In this document: piece after piece, positions 48,955-61,526 of the stretch
Position numbering within the stretch: position 1 is the first letter of the stretch
Layout: each line of letters begins with the position of its first letter
Source: Bisporella sp. PMI_857
Taxonomy: Eukaryota > Ascomycota > Leotiomycetes > Helotiales > Helotiaceae
Assembly (NCBI GenBank): GCA_021307315.1
Contig: JAJSPD010000003.1
Span: forward strand, 372,001-436,000
Direction of reading: 5' to 3'
DNA length: 64,000 nt
Program-made: the position numbers and the translations under genes
Notes under the pieces: model-generated
Told to the model about the DNA's origin: nothing
What the model saw: only the letters and a program-made list of their open reading frames with translations
Databases searched by the model: none

Positions 48955-51149
48955 ATGCGTCTTCGAGGCCAAGGTTTGCTAACATGCTGGTGTTTGGCTA
49001 TTTGCACAACATTTACAAGTGCGGCCCTACCACATGCGAATTCAACATGGACATCGCCGACGACAACAAGCAGTACTTCTCGATTATCGAGCATGAGTAT
49101 AACAGCAGCGGCGACTTTGACAACCCCACCAGGGGCAGCTCATTCATGCGATGCAGAGTACGATGGCCTCACCAGGCCGTGCAAACCATGCATATCTGTT
49201 GAGCGCGATTTTTGCAAACGACCAGGCCTGCCAGTTTATCCAGGAAGAATATTCCACCAGGATCCTTACCAATCTCGCGGTGTAGGCGCCATGTCTCCAG
49301 AGTCCACAAGCTGCGGGCTTCAGTTTTGGGACGAATTTCAAGCATGGTTGATGACTGCGCCGATAGTTGGGGGGGAATGGATACCTGAGACTATCATATG
49401 GTACACTGAAAGTGGAACCAGACGGTCTGTCTTGACTCAGGAAGGCCATACGCCGTATCATTACCCTGAGTGGTTCCCCTGGAAGGCTACATCTCCTTGT
49501 TGTAATAAGTGCACAGTAACAGCTGGGGAAGTTCAAGTCTGTATGTTTGATCCTGTCCCATAATATCTTCAAAAGAGATTAGTTACCTTTCTCAATTGAT
49601 CAGGAAAATCAAGTAACTTCCCTTCAGTTCACTGGCCTGCTGCCACCACTACTCAGGATGTCACGGAGGTGGCGTCTTCTTCCACCTTCATCAATTCGAA
49701 CAACTTTACATTGTGGGTTTGGCGCTGTGCTGGTCATAATATCATACTAAATTCCCTCTAGCGTCTCACCCTCAATTTATGTAGCGTTTCAATCTCTGTA
49801 CGCTGTGGACTATTGCTCAACACGGTCAATGTTTAAGCCTACAACTTTAGCATTTAATGTGTCCGAGCTATCGACTGTAAGAGGCTGGAAATGGGATACG
49901 ACTAAGTATATGTCATACCCGCCGGTTTTTACTAGCGTTACCAATGGTCTCGATGGCCCGTTAGGAGATCGAGATTGGACGCAGGCCACTTGGGGATTGT
50001 GAGTTTCCAAACCATACATACTTTGCGCCATTCGCGGTAGCTGACTAGTGGGGCTTTAGAACTGATTGTTCGTATACAACATCCTCTTTCTGGCAATGGA
50101 ATGGAGCAACGCCGCGCTACAATGAGAAGACTGATGCTCTTGTTGGTCAAAACCTACTTCTGATGGAGTCCACCAGATGGCACTATTATACCGCATCGTA
50201 TAACCCGTGTTCGCCTATTCTCTCTGCTCCCCCGCAGGTCCTGACGCTTAATCCTGAGTGGTCTACTTGTATCCAAAACATAATAGCCTTCTGGGATCCA
50301 CCTTCTGCCTTGACATCCGCTTCTGGTCTGCGTCCTACAAGCTTAGCTACTAAGACACCGCAAGATGAAAAACAAACTTCGACTTCGCCATCAGCAGGTT
50401 CGCCGGTGCCTCAGATCACGCCAAGTAGGACGGAAATGCCAGTTGCGCCGCTGCCAACATCTCCACTAGCCACAAGTTCACCCCCAACTCAGTCTCCCAA
50501 TGGACTATCTCCAACCGCTCTTCCAGTCCCAAACCTTGCAGAAAATACACCAGTTGAGCACCTTCCCGAACATTCTCCAGCTCAAAATCCTACGGGAACA
50601 CCCAATGATCCGGAATCTCTATTGCCTCCGTCTTTAGACCAGCCTGCAGCGCAGCCTACATCAGACATCCATATAGCCTTGGTTACACCTTCACCCACCA
50701 TTCTAGCTACTATCGCGGATCTCTCTCTCCACGATCCCCAATCTGACGCACTTCTGAGCAATCCCACAAAGCCACTTGGCGACGATGCTAAGCCTGCACT
50801 TACCCTTCTGCTTGGAACATAAACCCTCGTCGCTGGTTCACCTGCTATTACTGTCTCGGGGACAATTATCAGCCTCCAGCCTGAGGGCTATAGCGCAGTG
50901 ATCAATGGGCATATGACAGTACCAGTCACCGTGTTAGACCTCCCAAATGCTGAAAGCCCAGTCGGCATTGGTGGCGCGATTGCAACAATGGGAGGTTTTG
51001 GTAACCCGGAGTTAACCACGGAGGCAGGCCCCTCGAAGACGACAGGATATAACGGGACAATGTTTGAGGGCAGCGCAGCCCATGGGGGGCAGAGATGGAG
51101 GATGGCGGTGTTCGGTGGTGTGGTAAGTGTAATTGTGCTATGGGTATAG
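48955..51149 (+). pseudogene. Broken gene for a secreted, GPI-type Ser/Thr/Pro-rich protein of unknown function
   Basis: Exons 48955-49540, 49604-49712, 49762-49998 and 50060-51149 together make 674 codons in one consistent frame. A signal peptide is followed by a Cys-containing N-terminal domain (CDAEYDGLTRPCKPC; TSPCCNKCTV), then SPSIYVAFQSLYAVDYCS and NPCSPILSAPPQVLTLNPEWSTC, a layout I recognise from uncharacterised fungal extracellular proteins. Next comes a Pro/Thr/Ser-rich region, a domain reading TLVAGSPAITVSGTIIS, and a hydrophobic C-terminus fit for a GPI signal. Two stops interrupt it. One is a TAA at 50820-50822 with clear homologous sequence on both sides. The other is a TGA made across the first splice (T at 49540, GA at 49604). 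Either the gene is dead, or a shorter product ends at residue 195 or 563. Confidence 0.6.
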
Positions 51150-52722
51150 CCCGTTACACAATGAAATTAGAATCTCAGGAAGAAGAGCCAAGTCCCGACA
51201 GAAGAGAACAGTCTCTATAAGTGCATTAAGTTTGGGGGGGAGCATGCCTTTGGGAGGGCAAACAACACAGAGGAAACGTGACATCTCTCACAGCTCGTTG
51301 AAATAAACTTAGGCTAGTGATCTTTTTTGCAAGCGAAACCTTCGGATCTTGTTCTCGACCTGAAGGAGTAATTTTGTTAGCACATCATCAGAGATGGCGG
51401 TGATAATCAGGGGATCCGTTTATTATTTCCGGCGCGAGATCAGCGCCAGTCCCAATTTGTCGGGTCGCATTTAATTCCCGCTTCTTTTTTCAGGTACGGA
51501 AGGAACGCGATTGGCCTGGGCCGGTGGGCAAATACTAGATCGGGTTTAGTCAGGAACAGCTTTCTTGCAGGAGGCGCTGTCCGTTTCTCTTGGTTTTTTT
51601 TTTCTCCCTTAGCATCGGATCAATTTTCTATTGTGGAATCATGGGATTGCGGGATGCGCAAGTGTATGTATGTTGTATTTTTGAATGCCTTTTTTTTTCT
51701 TTCTTCAATGATCTAGGGCTACCACGACCACTACTAGTCAATGAGTTTGATGGCAACGTATTCGACGGCAATCCTAGCAATTGGGATTCAAATGCATTTT
51801 CTACTACCGAGTCTGCTTTTGAAGAAAGAAGAAGAAGAAGAACGAAATCAGATTACAAGCATGCACTCATCACCGATCTCATTACTATCCCACTTTGCCC
51901 GGTCTTCGGCATAGATGATTGGGCAAAAATTACAAAACCATCTCGTCTTGTTCCTAAAATGGCAACATGAGGTTGAAATATGCGCCGCACACGTACATGC
52001 ATTTTCATGGGTTACCCAAATATTGGCCATCCAAAGTACGTAGGCATCAGCCAAAGCTTGGCCTACGCTAGTTACTCGATGTGGGGATGATGATTGGCCT
52101 ACCCGTCTATCAACACTACAATATATGGGTCCTCAGCCAACTGCGTGTCTTCGGTTTTAAATGTCTGGGAAATTAGGGTGATGACCCCGCTGAAGTTGAC
52201 TTGTTGCCTGACTGGACCCCTTCTTCTTATTCTGCTTCTTAACCCCTGTGTGGAGTTGTTCCTGGCTAAGCGAGACCTGTCAATGTCCCCTGATGGGCTC
52301 TTTCCCATCCTTAGAGAACCTCCCCCCCCCCCATCACCCTCTCACTTCCTCAATGGCGCTTTGAACCACGGAATATGCAGCCGCATTGGCTTCACCGACT
52401 AGCAATAAGCCCGTATCCATCTAAAACGGGCGAAGGAATCAGGCGTACGGTGATGGGCAGCCCCTCCTGCTTCTAGAATGAGGCTTTTCTTTTCTTTCTA
52501 TCCTGTCCTGTCCTTTCCTTTCCTTTTCTTCCTCTTCTTCTCTCCATCGACATCCGTCAACCTCCCCCCGTCGTCCTTAATCCCCTCTCCTAAACGGTGT
52601 CCTTCGAACCGTTGCAGACTTTGGTTTGCGTCCTTTGACGTTCTAGTCATCACACTCTTTACTGGCTTAGGCCTCATTACAATCTTTTTTAGTTATATAA
52701 TACACTCTTTATATCATCAATA
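51150..52722. other. Intergenic, promoter of chitinase gene
   Basis: About 1.57 kb. Contains a GAA-type run near 51825-51842 and a long pyrimidine-rich tract at about 52484-52545 typical of fungal promoters. Its open frame (52478-52723) overlaps the chitinase ATG by one base and is probably not translated. No supported gene. Confidence 0.5.
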
Positions 52723-55345
52723 ATGGTTTTCTTCAAGTCTGTGGCTGCGGCCACCGCTGCCCTCTCTCTGATTTCCCACTCCTCTGCTACATATAACAGT
52801 GCTTCGCCAGCCAACTTGGCTATGTACTGGGGTCAAGGACCGAATCAAGACGACCTTCAGACATTCTGTCAGTCTTCATCGGTTGATATCATCCCTATTG
52901 GGTTCATCAACAACTTCGTTGCTCAAGCAAATGGATGGGTTGGAAACAACTATGGGAACAAATGCTGGGGCGAAGGCTATGGATATTACAAGGCCCCGGG
53001 TTGGCCGACGACCGCAGACTATGTGCCCTCCAAAGACCTTGTCTTTCAACAGTGCGGAAATGTTCGACAGGCTATCCCTATCTGCCAAGGACTAAACAAG
53101 AAGATGATTCTTTCTCTTGGTGGTGAATGGAGTACCCTCACAGGTGCGACCTACCAGCTCACTGGTGCTAAGGAGGGAATCGCGCTCGCTGAATTCTTGT
53201 GGGGCGCCTATGGAACATATGATGCAAACTCGGACTACATCAAGAACGGAGGAGTCCGTCCCTTAGATGGAGGCTTCTGGGGTCTAGATGGCACTCGTCT
53301 CGAGGTAGATGGTTTTGATTTCGACATTGAGCACCCACCAACAGGCATGTTAATGGCTCCAGTTCTTATTCTGTTTGCTAACTCTTGTAGATAACGGAGC
53401 CGGTTATATCGCTTGTATCAACAGGCTCCGTGAGTTGTTTGCTACCAAGGGTCAGAAGGGTAAGGAGTATCTCATCACTGGGGCTCCTCAGTGCAAATTT
53501 CCTGACGCCAGTCTTGGAAAGGTTATTGAGGCAGTGAAGTTTGATGCTCTGTTCATTCAGTTCTATAATACTCCAGAGTGTGCTGCTGCCGGAACGGGAT
53601 TTAATTTCAAACAGTGGTCAACAGGTATCACCGGTCCTAGCAAGGATGCAAAGCTTTACATTGGACTCCCCGGGTCTCCGGAGGCTGCTATCGCTGGAAA
53701 TTACATCGAAGCTACTGCAGCAAAGACTTTGATTGACAAGAACATCAATGACCCTAAGTTTGGAGGTGTCATGATTTGGGAAGCTACTTACGCCAAAAAC
53801 AACACAAAAAATGGCAGGACTTACAATGAGGTCATCAAACAGGATTGCCTAAATCCCTACGCACCAACGTCAACCTCTTCCTCCTATATTGCAAGCAGCA
53901 CCACAACTAGTCGTTCGTCTTCAAGCACGTCATCGTCCTACATTGCAAGTAGCACCACGTCTTCAAGCACCACATCCTCAAGCACCTCGTCTTCGAGCAC
54001 GTCGTCGTCCTACATTGCAAGCAGCACATCTTCAAGCACCACGTCCTCGAGCTCCTCATCTTCAAGCTCCTCGTCTTCAAGCACATCGTCGTCCTACATT
54101 GCAAGCAGCACCACATCCTCAAGCACCACGTCTTCAAGCACGTCGTCGTCCTACATTGCAAGCAGCACTACGTCTTCAAGCACCGCATCCTCAAGCACCT
54201 CGTCTTCAAGCACGTCGTCGTCCTACATTGCAAGCAGCACTACGTCTTCAAGCACCACATCCTCAAGCTCCTCGTCTTCGAGCTCCTCGTCTTCTACGTC
54301 AAGCTCCTCATCTTCCTACATTACAAGCAGCACCACAACCAGTAGTTCATCATCAAGCAGCTCAACAACATCAATTTATACACCTAGCAGCACATCTGTG
54401 TCCTCGTCTAGCAGCTCTACTTCTGAAACTAGTACTGGTGGGCCATCCACGACCTCAAAATCTAGTACTTCGATATCCGAGACAAGCACCAGCGAAAGCA
54501 CTCCTTATCCAACATCCACCACCCCATATCCAACTTCATCAGGAGGCGGAGTCCCTACAAGCTCAAGCTCATGCTCATCAAGTTCTTCGACTACCGAATA
54601 TACAACATCGACGGTCTACACAACTAGAGTTGAAACCGTAACTAGCTGCGCGCCAACTGTAACCAACTGCCCATCTGGCCCGCATGTGACTACTGTCACG
54701 ATTCCCCTCTACACGACCGTCTGCCCAGTCACAAAGACCCATACTCCATCTCCATCTGGACCGGCAACATCCGCTCCTTCTGCGCCACACACCACCCAAT
54801 ACACAACTTCCACAATCTACACAACCAAGGTTCATACAATCACTGCCTGCCCTCCTTCCGAGATTCACTGCCCAGTCGGAAGCGTTACCACAGAGACCAT
54901 TTCGCTGACTACTACCGTATATCCTATCGTTCCTACGTTCAAGCCAACAATCTCGATTCCTTACCCATCTTCAACACCCGAAGGTGGAGTTCCAAATGTG
55001 CCCAACTATGTACCAAGTAATAGTCACTCGACGAGCACTCACAAGCAGACCTTGACTTTGTACACCACTATCAAGGCCGTTAAGTCTACTGCTACTATTG
55101 TGCCCTCAATTGTTACTGTGCAGCCAACACCAAAGTACCCTGCTGGGCCCGTCAAGTCCTACACTCCAGTGGGCAGCGGCACTGGACTTCCTCCCTCGTA
55201 TCCAGTTACAACTAGTGTGGCTGGTGGAGTTAAGCCATATCCATCTGCTGTTCCTTCGCAGATTCAACAGGGTGTCGGTTCAAGAATTGGTGTTTCTAGC
55301 ATTATGATCGCTCTTGTAATGGGAGTTGTCGCGCTTATGGTATAG
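52723..55345 (+). CDS. GPI-anchored class III GH18 chitinase with Ser/Thr repeat region
   Basis: Two exons (52723-53344 and 53391-55345) around a 46-bp intron give 858 aa. A signal peptide (about residues 1-22) is followed by a GH18 barrel with [25 protein letters not shown] and the catalytic DGFDFDIE (Glu203 is the proton donor). The barrel ends near residue 365. Then comes a Ser/Thr-rich stretch built from SYIASST units. Two Cys-containing repeats of the YTTSTVYTT type follow, and a hydrophobic C-terminus ([14 protein letters not shown]) forms the GPI signal. It is probably a cell-wall chitinase acting in wall remodelling. The intron begins with GC (AG/GCATGT) and ends TTGTAG after a GCTAAC branch site; only this junction gives the conserved HPPTDNGAGY reading. 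Confidence 0.92.
53882..54340 (+). repeat. Coding minisatellite in the chitinase Ser/Thr region
   Basis: A TCCTAYATTRCAAG core recurs at 53882, 53936, 54008, 54092, 54149, 54221 and 54314. The spacings are 54, 72, 84, 57, 72 and 93 bp, all multiples of three, so length changes keep the frame. It encodes SYIASST followed by variable Ser/Thr runs. Confidence 0.85.
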
Positions 55346-57137
55346 ATAAGGCCGAAGAGTTTCCTATAATTGATTTTTAGCATGGATTTTGCATATTCAT
55401 GAAGTAGGAGATGTTTAAAGAGGAATTTTGATTCGAGTGGTATTTTGGGTTAAGGAAAATTACGGATGTAAAGAGACATATACTTGTATATGAGCACCAA
55501 TATAGATATATGATCTTTCCTATCACTTACTCTCTTGTTTGCTATAAAGATAACCAGTCTCACTCCTATAATTTCATGTGCTAAATAATCCAGTACTTTG
55601 ACGAGGCTGTCGTTTTCACCTTATTGTGATCTCAGCATCTGATCAATCTTACAAAAACTGATTGGGCTCCGAGAGAGAGTCAGGTAATGTAAAGCCAATA
55701 TGTGGCCATGACTTTCAATACATACAAAGCGGGCTGGTGGACCGGAATATACGATTGTCAAAGGCCTAACGCTATTCAGGATGTTTCCGGGCACTTCAGA
55801 AAGGGCTTCAGCAAATCGAGCACGTCGTGTCTTTTGCTTTCTTGTCGAGGTTATTGCGGAGCTCCAGCGGCTCGCATCTTCCAATAGTCACTTGGAGGGG
55901 GAGAGACCAAAACTATGTTTACTTGGAAAGGCTGGGCATTCCGTGCGCGGTCACTATAGGGCTGTGGTAGGCGTTCGTTGCGTACGAAGGAGAGGCGCGT
56001 GCTTCCCCCTTCCAGGCGGCGGCGAACTAGCAATCCAGGGCGCCGGTCGGGCCGTCCGTGTACAACCGGATGGCTAAAGCGTTGTGGTGGCAGGCAACGC
56101 TCTTCTGCTTTTTAGGGTGTTGACGGCAAAACCACCGCTTTTGGTCCCGGCTATGGGGCTGGACTTGGGAGCATGGCCGCGGCGAGTGGTCGGATTTGGT
56201 GATGATGCTGGTGGGGAGGGTACGGGTGCTAGCAATTCGACCTGTCTACGGCGTGATGAACGTCCCGTGCGGTGGCTCGATGTTTACGTGTCCCGGCTTC
56301 GGGAACCTAAATATCTCGTGGGTTTTGAAGGTGTCGGCCGGAACAGCTACGGATGTTTTGGGTGTTTTGGGGTGGTGACGTATGTTCTAGCCGTTGGTTT
56401 ATAAAGTAAAAGTAAGCTTTCCATTTCGAGGCGTATATATTGGATAGCTCGTAAGAGACTCGAGGGTACAGAAAGGGGGTCGATTTTGGGTTTCGAAAGG
56501 GGATATCATGCGATCGATCTTTGGCGGTCTTTTGTGCGATGTGTTAACGTCTTGTTGGTTGAATCAAAATTAATAAACTGAGGCTGAGGTTCTGGCTGTC
56601 TTTGTTGGGGTTGAGTTAAGCTGAGGATAACATCCTTATATACTGACAGAAACCCGGAGGACGCGTGCCTCCTAAAGGAAAAATATTAGTAGAAAATGAA
56701 TGTCTTCGTGCTACAGATTATGTTATTGAAATGAAATACAGCCGATTCAAGGTATTGTAAATTATGTTTCGAGTACCACGATGGGAGCCTTTTACTTCAC
56801 AATATTGCATACTTAATCCTGGTTTGGAGCTCCCCTCGGCTGTAAATTTCACCTAAACGATCTAGACCCTTGGAGGGGGGCTATTTCTATGCCGTGCCAG
56901 TATATCTATCTAAACAGGTTGGAAAAGGGCGACGTATCAATCGCAGAACACTGCCCACGAAGCCTTAACTTCCTTGGTATAGCAAAACTTCTAGCACTGG
57001 AGAAAGCAATTCAATTCATTGGTATCTTCCCTTAACGCCGCGCTAACTTCAGATGTAAGAAATATTTGTTTTGCGATATACAAACTCCTATGTGACCATA
57101 GTTTTCTGCCAGCATTGACAAACGTGGCAAAAGCTCC
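55346..57137. other. Intergenic with a GC-rich island
   Basis: About 1.8 kb. The part from about 55930 to 56350 is clearly richer in G, C and CpG than its surroundings but holds no recognisable coding sequence; frames of 60-106 codons there lack motifs. The rest is AT-rich 3' flank of the chitinase and RPC31 genes. Confidence 0.45.
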
Positions 57138-58120
57138 CTAATAGTCATCACCCCCACCGTCACCATCGAGATCATCGTCCCCTTCGCCATCGTTAAAGTA
57201 CTACAGAAGGAACATGTAAGCATTTGCGCAACAAGCAAGAGAAAGGACGGTCAACACATACCTGCTCAGCATCATAATCGCCGCCATCTTCATCGTCCTC
57301 GAAATCATCATCTTGAGGCTCTTCATCAGCAGCGTCCGAGTCGTCGTCGTCCTCCCCTTCGCGTTCTTCTTCTTCCGCCAATCTATCCAATATCGTACTG
57401 GTCTTGGTGTCTTCTTTGTCTGCGCTCGTCGCCATGGCACGGTTCATTGCATCTGGTATAAAGTTAGAAAGCACGGTCTTTGGGCATGATCTTTGCGACA
57501 ATGTATGGAGAATGATATAGGAAGCTCTAGAGACGCATATTCCAAGGACAACATGCCTAGAAAATTTGCCTTCTTTGCCTGAGCCTTAGCAATATCTGCC
57601 TTGATCTTCTCTCCGCTCTCTCCGCCCAGCACGTCCCACAGCTCCTCGGGAAACATGTCTTTGTCAAGCTTGACCCCGTTCTTCAGATCAGGCAGGGTTC
57701 GCTTCGGTCGAATGAATTTCTTGGTATACTTATCAGCCGCGGAAAACGGATCGAAATCAGCCTTGGAATTGACCCCGTATTGCTTGTTAAATTGGTCTTC
57801 GGAGAAGGTCAATGCTGGAGCATCGGGATCGCGCCGCGTGGGATCGGTGTACAGGGGACCAAAGTGGACTGTGGATTGGACTGCAAGGTGGTTGCGGAGT
57901 ATTCGAGCCTCTGTGTCGGTGGGCGCACGCGGTTTGACGAGATTGGGGTGTTTCTGTGAATTGGTTAGCTACGAGATTGGAGATTTGTAGACAGGGAACA
58001 AACCGGAAATAGCTCATTTGGTTTATCATCCAGTTTTGCGTCCTTGTCGTACTCAAAGGTCGCTCCCTTGAGCACCAACCCGCCGCGACCTCTCCCTCCT
58101 CTCCCTCCTCGGCCAGACAT
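57138..58120 (-). CDS. RPC31: RNA polymerase III subunit RPC31 (RPC7)
   Basis: Four exons (58120-58004, 57953-57557, 57452-57262, 57200-57138) give 255 aa. The N-terminus MSGRGGRGGRGRGG, the central FIRPKRTLPDLKN followed by FPEELWDVLGG, and the acidic Asp/Glu tail (EGEDDDDSDAADEEPQDDD, ending GGGDDY) are the standard layout of RPC31/RPC7. This is a nuclear Pol III subunit of the initiation subcomplex. The second intron (57453-57556, 104 bp) starts with GC: the AG/GCATGT donor keeps the frame into DAMNRAMAT, while the nearby GT gives the wrong phase. It has a TCTAAC branch site and ends CCAG. The start codon is 633 bp from that of the divergent HSM3 gene. Confidence 0.88.
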
Positions 58121-58753
58121 TTCGTTTTGTAAAATTTACTTGTGTTGTTCAAGTCCACGAGCTTTAGTACCTTGAACCATAAGCTTTTAAAGTAGGGGCT
58201 ATTCAACAATCCCAATTACGAAAAGAAACCAGCAGAGACATAACAGACATCGATCTAGAACGATTGAGTGTGTCAGACGTTGTGACACAGAAATAAAATA
58301 TCGTGGGGTTGAGCTATTGCGGCCGCAAGCCCCGCATCTAGCCGCTAGCCACCACGTAAAGGCTTGGTATTTAATTGTTCCAAAACCGGTCCCAGCTTCT
58401 GTTGGTATATATGTACGGTACCGTCCGGCATACAAGTCACGAGGTGAATCTACAACCTAACCCGGCTTTCAGTGCTAGAGCTTGCGCCAGCAGTTCTCGA
58501 CTGGGTTGGGCTAATCTCTTGATATTAGACGTCTAGGCTCCCTTGATTACGAGTATTTACCTTGCCCCATGTCTACCACACAAATCTAAACTCCATGGCC
58601 AATTCATCAAGGTATAGAGCTACGTCTATTTCATTCACTTGAGCAGTACCGATTCTTCATGTCTTATCGATAGGTCTCATTTGGGATTATCTGAATCGAA
58701 TCAGCACTACGAAATACTAGTCAAAACTTAGCCGGCCACATATAGAGAACGTG

Positions 58754-59921
58754 ATGGCTACCACAATTACCGGCCTAGAAGAGTTGGAGGAGCATCTCCA
58801 GAAACTCTCTGAAGATCCAGAAGCACCTCTGAATGCTAAATTGTTCGATGAAGTTGAATTGCAGTTGAACGGTAAGCTGCTTCTTCATCGATGTCTTAAC
58901 CCCCCATTCTTAGCTTCAAGGTTTTAAGGGCATAGCAAAGATCGTTGTTCTTATAATTATGTGCTAACACCATGTAGATGGCAACATATCTGCACTAATT
59001 CCACGCTTCCTACCTAAGCTTGTCCAAATCTTGAGCCGCTATGGCAAAGATCCCACCGTCCTAGCTAGCCTCACACTGAAGCTCCTTAAACCTATTCAGT
59101 TTACTCAAGCACTCACTCTCGCCTCTGAAGAATCTATCATTCAAACTCTCCAGTCACCTGTTCCGTCCGTAAACATCCTCAGCATCGCGGTAATTGACAA
59201 GGCTTCTCGTAGCCCAAGCGATACCGCGATTCTCTCCATTATGAAAGGCGTAGTCGAGGCACTCATTCGTACCTGGTTGAGTACGCCGTATGTAGAAGTT
59301 GGAGAGAAGGCAACTATTGCGCTGGGTGAGCTGCTTGCTGTTGACTGTGATCAGAGGACTATCGACAGGAGGATGAATGGTATGGAGATTACCTCGAATA
59401 GAGCTCCAGGCCAAGGATTACTCTGGCGTCGGATATTTCAGGATCGTGAAATCTACGAGCTTATCTTCGATCTTTGCAGTTCTAAGACGACAGGCGTAGA
59501 GGTTGGCCAACTAGACGAGCGACAGAAGTCTCTAGCTCAGGCACGACTCCTCCGAGTCCTACCGCGACTTGCAGCTCTCGACTTCCCTACAATTTCACGC
59601 AGCAAGTTCCCGGACATCGAAGCTGCGTATGGGCTAGAGGCTGAAGAAGCGGGGCTATTGTGGTTTGCGGCTGCACATATGGTGAACAAAGAAGAGGATA
59701 TGTTGATGCACATCACAGTCATAGACTTCTTTGCTGAATTCCTAGAGGCCGTGAGCTTCACGGAAATCAGCCCTCCTACGATGTCATACTTGAGAAAGCT
59801 GCTGAGGAAAGTTACGGAGACCGACCAAACCATGTATAAGAGCCTCGAGTCTATCGCTACCAACCCAGAGAGCACACCAGAATTAGTGGATTTGCTGGTT
59901 AGATTGAGTCAAGACCAATAA
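58754..59921 (+). CDS. HSM3: Hsm3/PSMD5-type 26S proteasome assembly chaperone
   Basis: Two exons (58754-58871 and 58978-59921) around a 106-bp intron give 353 aa. The protein is all helical and HEAT-like. GLEELEEHLQKLSEDPEAPL starts the N-terminal domain. LVQILSRYGKDPTVLASLTLKLL and the region WRRIFQDREIYELIFDLC are typical of the fungal Hsm3 family. Hsm3 (animal PSMD5/S5b) binds Rpt ATPases and helps assemble the proteasome base; it was first described in yeast for a mutator phenotype. The match is by overall pattern rather than a short signature. It is transcribed divergently from RPC31. Confidence 0.7.
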
Positions 59922-61526
59922 AGAAGAATTGCGCATGCTATCTTGCTGCCCGCATGACTTTCTAGCAAGCACTGGCCTGACAGAGGCTAAGTACTTATCC
60001 TCATCTTCTTCCACTGCTATTTGTGTGTTGCTTCCTAAGTACGAGGCTTGTATATAGCGAAAACCATAAACCAGCTGCTGCAAGCACCTCTGCCTTGAGC
60101 ATTTCTCACTCCAAAGCTTAAAATGCCACCCAAACGCTTTCTGAATGTTCCTGTGCCCTGAAGCAGCCAGAGAGCTTCGAAACTATCATTGGAAAATACC
60201 ATGCTCCTCCGATATTCGCGTGAGACATAAGTGCTCAATCTCCAATGGACAGAAGACTGGCCTATTCCACCAGATCACAATTCTCAAAACGGAAGGTCTC
60301 ACAAATATCTTTCTCCCGTGGGCAAGTGCTGTATATACATCACGTGTAATTCTCGAAGCTCTTTTTTTAATATTTTTTTTGACACGGCCAGCCTCCACTC
60401 CACCGTTACCTAGCCAAACCCATTTCAAATTTCAAACAGGTTACACTAAACTTTAATAATCCCACGTTTCACCAAACCCTAATTCCCTCTCTCAACGCGC
60501 CGGGTAACGATCACACGTGCCATTCCAGGACTGTAGGTTCCCAAGGGGTCCCACATCCCGGCCACGGCGCTGCAGGTGGGGTGTGCGTGCGTGCGTGCGA
60601 GCTTTTATTTTAAAATTTTTGTAGAAGATCGACAGATCTACGGATGGGCTTAGATTACTCACAGTAGCTGGAGATCCGGGGTTGTGCGTTGGTATCTTGA
60701 TGACGCGAATCTGGTACGGCATGGGCAAGGGTTATGGAGATTAATTTTGGGGGGGGGGGGGGGGGGGGTAAAAGATCTGGAGATTGTAATTGCTAGACGA
60801 GATTTACGGTACTCGCGTCAGCTTCAATACTGGATGAGCAGGCTGTGTAAATGATGAGATCTGAGAAAATCAAAGTGTTCGTATTTAGCTTTGATGCCCC
60901 TCCGCATCGATGCGCTGTCCTCAGTGTAATAAGACATACCCATCCAAGAATACCCTCCCCATATCAGATATGCCCGAGAATCGGGACTAACGTCGCGTTA
61001 TTTAAAAAGGAGACTCGTGACCCTCAAATCCTTATCCAATTCTCCCCAATTCGCCCGCATCAAGAACCAGCTCTGCATAAAATATTAAGGACCAAGCCTG
61101 TCTAGTCAAAACTCCAATCCTTTGAGGATTCCCTTGTATATGATCCTATCTCCCCGGTCTAATGTTCCCTACCCGCTTCCAAACAATAAGAAAATTTAAA
61201 TCGCACAATGTATAGAAATTGATGGTGAACTCTGAAGGCCTTGATTAAGTATGCCATCCTCGGGGTGGCATGGTAACGAGTGAATTTTGCGGCATATGTA
61301 AAGATTTGATAAGGTTTTAAGTTGTGGGACGTAGGATATGACGCAGGTACAGCCAAGATGAGTATATGTAGGTTTCCATGTACCCATGCTTTGTGTTTAG
61401 CCAGAATGTGTTTCACGATCGCTCAGTCGGGATATGCATGCGCCTATATTAAAACATGGTTCGTGGCACTAGCAAACTCATGGGTGACCGAGTCCCTGGC
61501 ATGCCATGCTGCAATAGCAAAGGCGC
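59922..61526. other. Intergenic, about 1.6 kb
   Basis: No supported gene. Contains a CGTG-type run near 60580-60600 and a 20-base G tract at 60749-60768. Frames of 60-103 codons lack motifs. Confidence 0.5.
60749..60768 (+). repeat. Homopolymer, 20 consecutive G
   Basis: An uninterrupted run of 20 G follows TTAATTTT. Long G tracts can form G-quadruplexes and are prone to slippage and sequencing error. Confidence 0.9.

Noticed and set aside
52478..52723. 81-codon hydrophobic frame ending on the chitinase ATG
   Set aside because: It reads a pyrimidine-rich promoter tract; Phe/Leu/Ser bias is expected from CT-rich DNA.
53889..54641. 250-codon frame inside the chitinase repeat region
   Set aside because: A frame shadow of the Ser/Thr minisatellite, with Arg/Pro/Gln bias and no motif.
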